DNA from: Bradyrhizobium sp. AZCC 1693
GTDB lineage: Bacteria; Pseudomonadota; Alphaproteobacteria; Rhizobiales; Xanthobacteraceae
DNA: 64,000 nucleotides
Assembly: GCF_036924745.1 (NCBI RefSeq)
Contig: NZ_JAZHSD010000001.1
Location: forward strand, 1,798,001-1,862,000
Reading direction: 5' to 3'
In this document: positions 59,330 through 64,000 of the stretch, in pieces
Layout: each line of letters starts with the position of its first letter
Numbering within the stretch: position 1 is the stretch's first letter
Position numbers and translations under genes: made by a program
The notes under the pieces: model-generated
The model's database searches: none
Told to the model about the DNA's origin: nothing
What the model saw: only the letters and a program-made list of their open reading frames with translations

Positions 59330-60481
59330 TCAGATGGCGAACCGGTGCGCATGTTCCGGTGCCGCGGTGTCGCTTTCGAGCGGCGGCACCACGCGTTCGG
59401 TCTGGGGATCGATCAGGTGCATATGCCGAAGCTGCGCGCATAGCCGTAAAGGCTCGCCGGCACCGCACACGCGGCCAGCGTCGCCGATTGCAATATAGGC
59501 GGCGCCAGCGAGCGTGAAGGTGATCAGGCTTGTGGCCCCCATCGGCTCGATCACGTCGACCACGCCATCCAGAAACTGGCAATCGCCATCTGGCGGCTCC
59601 GCACGGTCGGTGAGATGCTCGGGGCGCAAGCCAATCTCAACTTCAGTTCCCGCATAGGCGCGATAAGAGGCGAACCGGTCGCGCGGCAAAGCGATCGCAG
59701 CGCCGTTGCGCAGTTCAGCCGCCAATTCGCCCTTTTCGAGAACAAGTCGCGCCGCGATGAAGTTCATTTTCGGCGAACCGATGAAGCCGGCCACAAACTT
59801 GTTCACCGGCGCCCGATAAACCGACATGGGATCGCCGACTTGCTCGATGCGCCCGCTGCGCATAACGACAATCTTGTCAGCCAGCGTCATCGCTTCGATC
59901 TGATCGTGCGTGACATAGACGACGGTGGTCTTGAGGCGCTGATGAATGCGCTTGATCTCGATCCGCATCTGAGCCCGCAATGCTGCATCGAGATTGCTCA
60001 GGGGTTCGTCGAACAGGAAGGCACGCGGCTCGCGCACGAGGGCACGACCCATCGCCACCCGTTGGCGCTGTCCGCCCGAAAGTTGCCGCGGTTTGCGATC
60101 GAGCAAGGATTCGATCCCCAGCATTGTCGCCGCCCGCTGCACCAGGCGTTCGCGTTCCGCCCGTGGAACGCCCTTCATTTTGAGGCTGAAGGCGAGATTG
60201 CCGCGCACTGTCATGTGCGGATAAAGCGCGTATGACTGGAACACCATCGCGATGTCGCGATCTTTCGACGCCAGATGCTCCACCGCCTTGCCGTCGAAAC
60301 GAATCGAACCCTCGCTGACGTCCTCCAGCCCGGCAATCATCCGCAGTGTCGTCGTCTTTCCGCAGCCCGAAGGACCAACGAGGACCGCAAATTCGCCCTC
60401 TGCGATGTCGAGGTCGATGCCATGGATCACCGGGACACTGCCGAAGCGCTTCGTCAGTTTCTCAAGCCGAATCTCGGTCAT
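59330..60481 (-). CDS. Sugar/glycerol-phosphate-type ABC transporter ATP-binding protein, UgpC/MalK-like
   Basis: 383 residues. Walker A is GPSGCGKTT near residues 36-44, the signature [15 protein letters not shown], Walker B AFLFDEPLSNLDA, and the H-loop VTHDQIEAM. The C-terminal regulatory region has the TOBE-type GLRPEHL. It is the ATPase of the second sugar-type importer of the window and is similar in plan to 16165-17193. It lies 13 bases after the permease gene. Confidence 0.9.
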   Translation of the reverse strand: MTEIRLEKLTKRFGSVPVIHGIDLDIAEGEFAVLVGPSGCGKTTTLRMIAGLEDVSEGSIRFDGKAVEHLASKDRDIAMVFQSYALYPHMTVRGNLAFSLKMKGVPRAERERLVQRAATMLGIESLLDRKPRQLSGGQRQRVAMGRALVREPRAFLFDEPLSNLDAALRAQMRIEIKRIHQRLKTTVVYVTHDQIEAMTLADKIVVMRSGRIEQVGDPMSVYRAPVNKFVAGFIGSPKMNFIAARLVLEKGELAAELRNGAAIALPRDRFASYRAYAGTEVEIGLRPEHLTDRAEPPDGDCQFLDGVVDVIEPMGATSLITFTLAGAAYIAIGDAGRVCGAGEPLRLCAQLRHMHLIDPQTERVVPPLESDTAAPEHAHRFAI

Positions 60482-60494
60482 ACGTTTTCGGTCC

Positions 60495-61334
60495 CTAGCC
60501 TTTCACGCCGCCGCTGCCCCAGCCGGCGACGAGAAACTTCTGAATATAAGAGAACACGATCACGACGGGAACAATCACCAGCATCCCGCTAGCCATGATC
60601 ATTCCCCAATCGATGACGCTGGAATTGTAGAGATCGGCAATGCCGATCGGCAGCGTCTTCAATTCGTCGGAGGTGATCAGGATGCGCGCGAAAATATAGT
60701 CGTTCCAGGCGAGGATGAACGTAAAGATGCCGGTCGCGATAATGCCCGGCAGCGCCATCGGAAGAACGACGTACAGAACAGCGCGTCCACGATCGGCGCC
60801 ATCAGTCAGCGCCGCCTCTTCCAGATCGAGCGGGATACTCTGGAAGAAAGTACGCAACATCCATAACGCAAACGGCATGCTGAATGCCGTGTATCCGAGA
60901 ACAAGGGCGAGATGGGTATTGGCGATGCCGAAATAGCGCACCATCACGTAGAACGGAATGATGATCATGATCGGCGCGAACATGTAGGTGAACAGTATTG
61001 TCGCCGCCAGCGTCTCGCGGCCGCGGAAGCGGAAACGTGTCAGGCTGTACGCGCCGGGCGTGGCCAGGGCGAGCGTCAACAGCACCGTTGCAGACGCGAC
61101 AACGACGCTGTTGCGGAAATAGTCGAGGAAGCGCGTCTCCTCAAACAGCCGCACGATATTGGATAGCGTCGCCTGTTCGGGGAAGAAGCGCGGCGGCCAG
61201 TAGAACACCTCTTGCGACGGCTTGAATGCCGTCGCCGCCATCCATGCGAACGGGAACGCCGTGAACAGGAGCAATGCGATAATGGCAATGGTGAGCGAAA
61301 AACGCTGCAAAAAAAGCGCGGAACGGCGATTCAT
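60495..61334 (-). CDS. Sugar-type ABC transporter permease, UgpE/MalG-like
   Basis: 279 residues with six membrane segments. The MalG-type opening FPFAWMAATAFKPSQEVFYW is followed by the EAA loop EEAALTDGADRGRAV near residues 173-187. Overlaps the end of the partner permease by 4 bases. It forms the channel with 61331-62206 and is powered by 59330-60481. The substrate is probably a sugar, polyol or glycerol phosphate, inferred from the family. Confidence 0.88.
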   Translation of the reverse strand: MNRRSALFLQRFSLTIAIIALLLFTAFPFAWMAATAFKPSQEVFYWPPRFFPEQATLSNIVRLFEETRFLDYFRNSVVVASATVLLTLALATPGAYSLTRFRFRGRETLAATILFTYMFAPIMIIIPFYVMVRYFGIANTHLALVLGYTAFSMPFALWMLRTFFQSIPLDLEEAALTDGADRGRAVLYVVLPMALPGIIATGIFTFILAWNDYIFARILITSDELKTLPIGIADLYNSSVIDWGMIMASGMLVIVPVVIVFSYIQKFLVAGWGSGGVKG

Positions 61335-62206
61335 AGCTGCTCCTCTCGCCTGAACATCGCGAAATAGACGGCAGCGAAGACCACCAGCAGCAAGAACATC
61401 ACCACCGAGGCAGCCGCTCCCGTGCCCGCTTCATAGTAATGGAAGGCGCGCAGATAAGCGTAAACCGGCAAGGTGCGGATATATTTTTCCGCGCCGCCGC
61501 CCTGGGTCATCAGCCAAACGGTGTCGAATTTGGTGAACATCCAGATCGTGCGAAGCAGCACGACGATGAAGAGAACCGATGCCAATTGCGGCAACGTCAC
61601 GTGAAAAAAGCGGCTCAACGCGCCCGCTCCGTCCACACACGCCGCTTCATAGAGCTCGGTTGGAATGGTCTGCAGGCGCGCCAGAACCGCGAGAACGACA
61701 AACGGAAAGAACTGCCATACCGAGATCAGGATGAGGGACGTCATGATGTAAGTGTGGCCCATCCAGTTGATCGGCTCGTCAGTCAGGCCGAGCTTCACCA
61801 TGCCGTAATTGACGAGGCCGAACTGGTTGTTGAGCAGCCATTTCCAAAGGATCACGGCCACGACGGTCGGGATCACGTACGGGAAAAGAACGATCCCGCG
61901 CACCAGACTACGTCCGGGGAAGTACTGATTGAGAACGAGCGCCGCCCCCACGCCGATAATGATTTGGAGCGCAATCGTCGAAACCGAATAGACGACGCCG
62001 CGCCAGACGCTCTCGCTGAACTCAGGATCGGCGAGCAGGAACCAGTAGTTCTCCAGGCCGGCCCAGCTTTGCTGGGGAAAGAACGAATGCTTGTGATGCA
62101 GGCTCAGCCAAACCCCGTAGAGGACAGGATAGAGTGTCAGCCCCGCGAGCAGGAGCATGGCCGGCAGCAAGAGCAGAATACCAAGTCTCGCTTGGGAAAT
62201 CTGCAT
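61331..62206 (-). CDS. Sugar-type ABC transporter permease, UgpA/MalF-like
   Basis: 291 residues from the ATG at 62204-62206; an in-frame ATG at 62239 would add 11 residues, and neither has a strong ribosome site. MalF/UgpA signs: LLLLPAMLLLAGLTLYPVLYG at the start and the EAA loop LYEAACVDGAGALSRF. Six hydrophobic segments. It lies 124 bases after the binding-protein gene, with a GC-rich stem-loop in the gap. Confidence 0.87.
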   Translation of the reverse strand: MQISQARLGILLLLPAMLLLAGLTLYPVLYGVWLSLHHKHSFFPQQSWAGLENYWFLLADPEFSESVWRGVVYSVSTIALQIIIGVGAALVLNQYFPGRSLVRGIVLFPYVIPTVVAVILWKWLLNNQFGLVNYGMVKLGLTDEPINWMGHTYIMTSLILISVWQFFPFVVLAVLARLQTIPTELYEAACVDGAGALSRFFHVTLPQLASVLFIVVLLRTIWMFTKFDTVWLMTQGGGAEKYIRTLPVYAYLRAFHYYEAGTGAAASVVMFLLLVVFAAVYFAMFRREEQL

Positions 62207-62283
62207 GCTGGCCGTTCGTCTGTGGTGCGGCGAGTGCATGGTGTGGGACTCAAGAGCGCGAGGAGAAACATGACCGTGCCCGT

Positions 62284-62309
62284 GGCGGGGTGGCGCCTTC
62301 GCCCCCGCC
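62284..62309 (-). promoter_or_regulatory. GC-rich stem-loop between sugar-type binding protein and permease genes
   Basis: GGCGGGG (62284-62290) pairs perfectly with CCCCGCC (62303-62309) around a 12-base loop, 20 bases after the stop of the binding-protein gene. No T run. It matches the position of similar structures at 5225, 17228 and 44396. Confidence 0.5.
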
Positions 62310-62329
62310 GTTCCGGCCTCACGCGTGCT

Positions 62330-63694
62330 TTACCACTTGGCGTAGCCGGCTTTCTTGATCAACGCCTCGGCACGAGTCTGCGCCTTGGCTGCGGCTTCTT
62401 CCGATTTCTTTCCTTCCACTGCTGTTTCGAGCACCATGTCGCGGATGATGCCGGAGCCGAGAACCTGCATCAGGTAAGGTTTGGTGTTCAGATCCTCGTA
62501 TTCCACGACCAATGTCGGCCTGGCGAGGTCACCGTCGAGCGCCTCTTGCTGCACTTGCAGCCAGCCGCCCCAGCGCTTCACCATCGGGAGTTCCTTATAG
62601 GCAGCCGACTGTCGAAGCGATTTGGTGATCGGGAAGAAGTGGATCGGCACCGACTTGATGTACTCGATATAGTTCTCGTCCTTGTAGAAGAACTTCAGGA
62701 ATTCCTTCGCGGCTTCCGGATTCTTCGAGCCCTTGAACAGCATCCAGGGCTCCTCATCGACCTGGACGGCGGGCTTGCTGCCGCTCGGTCCGATTGGCTT
62801 CATCCAGACATCGAAGTGATCCGTATTCTGCATCTCCTTGGGAACGTACTTCTCGATCAGCGACGCGCCGCGGCCATAGCCCTGGAACATCATTGCCGCC
62901 TTTTGACCGTACATATTCGCGAATGTGTCGAGATAGCCGTGACCTTCCCATCCCGGCGGCAGCGCCGTGGTGAGCTCTTTCCAGAAATTCAGCACCTCGA
63001 TCATTTTCTTGTCGGTGAACAGCGGCTTGTTCTTGTCATCGAAGAGTTGACCGCCATTGGCCGCGATCAGCTCGCCAACGAGGATGTTGATGAACAGGTT
63101 GTCGCCCGGAATGGTGAGACCATACACGTCCGGCTTGCCATCGCCGTTGGTGTCCATCGTCAGCGCTTTCGCGTTGGCGATGAGGTCGGACCAGCTCTTG
63201 GGTGCTTTCAAACCTTTTTGCTTTGCCCAATCGGCGCGATAGATCAGCAGTGATGTGCCGGCGGCATGGACGAGACCATAATACTTGCCGTCAGCTCTGC
63301 ACACCTTCTTGATCTGATCCCAGACATTGCTCTCGCCGATGGCCTTCACCACGTCGTCAAGCGGCAGCAGCAGACCTTGTTGCTGCAGCGCTGTGCAGGT
63401 GATGGGTTGACCGTGTGAGAGCTCGGGTGGAGCGCCCGCGGCGAGTGCGGCCTGTATCTTTGGCTCCAGGTCACCCCAGGCCAATGCCTCGGCCTCGATC
63501 TTGATGTCCGGATGCGCCTTCGCGAAGCGCGCGACGATCTCCGCCATCGCTTTCACCGAGGCCGGGTCGGTCTCGGTATGCCAAACCCGCACAACCTTGG
63601 TCTGAGCGACCGCCGCACCGGCCACGGCTCCCGCGAGCAGAATGGCGCAGATCATGCTCAGAGCCAGTTGTCGAACCCTTTCAATGCTCTGCAT
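62330..63694 (-). CDS. Extracellular sugar-type solute-binding protein, family 1
   Basis: 454 residues. A signal peptide (hydrophobic core AILLAGAVAGAAVA, end AVAQ near residue 30) is followed by a family 1 (UgpB/MalE class) binding protein: VVRVWHTETDPASVKAMAEI, AHPDIKIEAEALAWGD, and DGKYYGLVHAAGTSLLIYR near residue 134. First gene of the operon down to 58991. The preceding 300 bases should hold its promoter. Substrate not predictable. Confidence 0.88.
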   Translation of the reverse strand: MQSIERVRQLALSMICAILLAGAVAGAAVAQTKVVRVWHTETDPASVKAMAEIVARFAKAHPDIKIEAEALAWGDLEPKIQAALAAGAPPELSHGQPITCTALQQQGLLLPLDDVVKAIGESNVWDQIKKVCRADGKYYGLVHAAGTSLLIYRADWAKQKGLKAPKSWSDLIANAKALTMDTNGDGKPDVYGLTIPGDNLFINILVGELIAANGGQLFDDKNKPLFTDKKMIEVLNFWKELTTALPPGWEGHGYLDTFANMYGQKAAMMFQGYGRGASLIEKYVPKEMQNTDHFDVWMKPIGPSGSKPAVQVDEEPWMLFKGSKNPEAAKEFLKFFYKDENYIEYIKSVPIHFFPITKSLRQSAAYKELPMVKRWGGWLQVQQEALDGDLARPTLVVEYEDLNTKPYLMQVLGSGIIRDMVLETAVEGKKSEEAAAKAQTRAEALIKKAGYAKW

Positions 63695-63808
63695 TTTCTC
63701 CTCCCATTTCTTTTCGGCAATGACGCTGCCAGTGCGGTCGTCGGCGTTTCTGGTGCCGGTCTCGCCTGCGAGTGGACAAGGCTTGAACCACTTCGCATGC
63801 TCATCATC

Positions 63809-64000
63809 GGTCTTGCCTTCGTTGACGACGATGTTAGGCGCAGATCCTCAATCGGCTGGGCGCGCCTTTGGCCGCAATCAGCGTCAGCGTTCCGCGCTTC
63901 CGGCTGCGCGAGGATCGGCAGAATGCCTACATGCGGCCCTGGCTGCAGAGCTGCGATCGAATCTCGAGACTGCTGGTGCTCCCAGCGCGATCACAGAGCA
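63809..64000 (+). pseudogene. C-terminal remnant of an IclR-type regulator, at the window edge
   Basis: Pieces in different frames give GLAFVDDDV, then LGAPLAAISVSVPRFRL, RISRLL and, after a further shift, GAPSAITE. This is the order of the IclR effector-binding C-terminus (G-x-A-x-DDEE, AP-x-AAISVS, ISR-LG). At least two frameshifts separate them, and the DNA-binding part is absent. The gap 63695-63808 shows nothing else. A divergent IclR gene beside a sugar importer would fit local regulation, but this copy looks dead unless the sequence has errors. Confidence 0.5.

Noticed and set aside
61439..63253. 604-codon plus-strand frame
   Set aside because: It is antisense to the sugar-type permease and binding-protein genes, whose motifs and signal peptide are clear; no domain is visible in the antisense product.

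Overview
The window is GC-rich and looks like an alphaproteobacterial chromosome of the Bradyrhizobium / Rhodopseudomonas type. Evidence for this is the density of Liv-type and sugar-type ABC importers, the codon bias, and several palindromic intergenic repeats of the kind common in that group (35871-35913, 35938-35960, 36036-36082, 49902-49973). The genus is an inference. No rRNA, tRNA or CRISPR array was seen.

Layout. (A) 1-6463, minus strand: a branched-chain-amino-acid-type importer with one binding protein, two permease pairs and one ATPase pair, running into a second binding protein cut by the window edge. (B) 7026-13406, plus strand: an acyl-CoA synthetase followed by a complete five-gene Liv-type importer. 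13.4-14.4 kb holds gene remnants. 14379-18615, minus strand: a sugar-type importer with a Tat-exported binding protein. 19162-19983: a tandem universal stress protein. (C) 20107-31586, minus strand: a nine-gene unit, the most unusual part of the window. It is a Liv-type importer interleaved with a two-domain exported protein (27834-30125), an exported protein matching its first half (23141-24289), a cupredoxin-like protein (22739-23122), and a membrane protein whose C-terminal domain matches the second half (20107-22731). 31.6-32.5 kb is a junction of three gene fragments, including an IS630-type transposase end. (D) 32530-37283, minus strand: another five-gene Liv-type importer. 37.3-40.6 kb carries transposase remnants and a frameshifted ketopantoate-reductase-like gene. 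40563-46377, plus strand: a dipeptide/oligopeptide-type importer.

46974-57174 is an acetate-utilisation and sensing module: acetyl-CoA synthetase, two small proteins, a CheY-like regulator, a pseudo-kinase/exonuclease fusion, a small membrane protein and a symporter/histidine-kinase fusion. A CBS/nucleotidyltransferase-like gene lies convergent to it. This resembles the CrbS/CrbR acetate switch described in Vibrio and Pseudomonas. 57.2-59 kb holds a broken livF, an adenosine-specific-kinase family gene and a cyclase remnant. 58991-63694, minus strand, is a second sugar-type importer with a NIPSNAP gene. An IclR-like remnant lies at the right edge.

The region carries seven ABC importers with CoA-ligase genes at two places, so it looks built for scavenging varied carbon sources (carboxylates, sugars or polyols, peptides) and activating acids to CoA esters. 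GC-rich stem-loops recur between binding-protein genes and the rest of their operons, which probably lets the binding protein be made in excess. Several genes are broken by single-base shifts. Whether these are true pseudogenes or sequence errors cannot be decided from the sequence alone.
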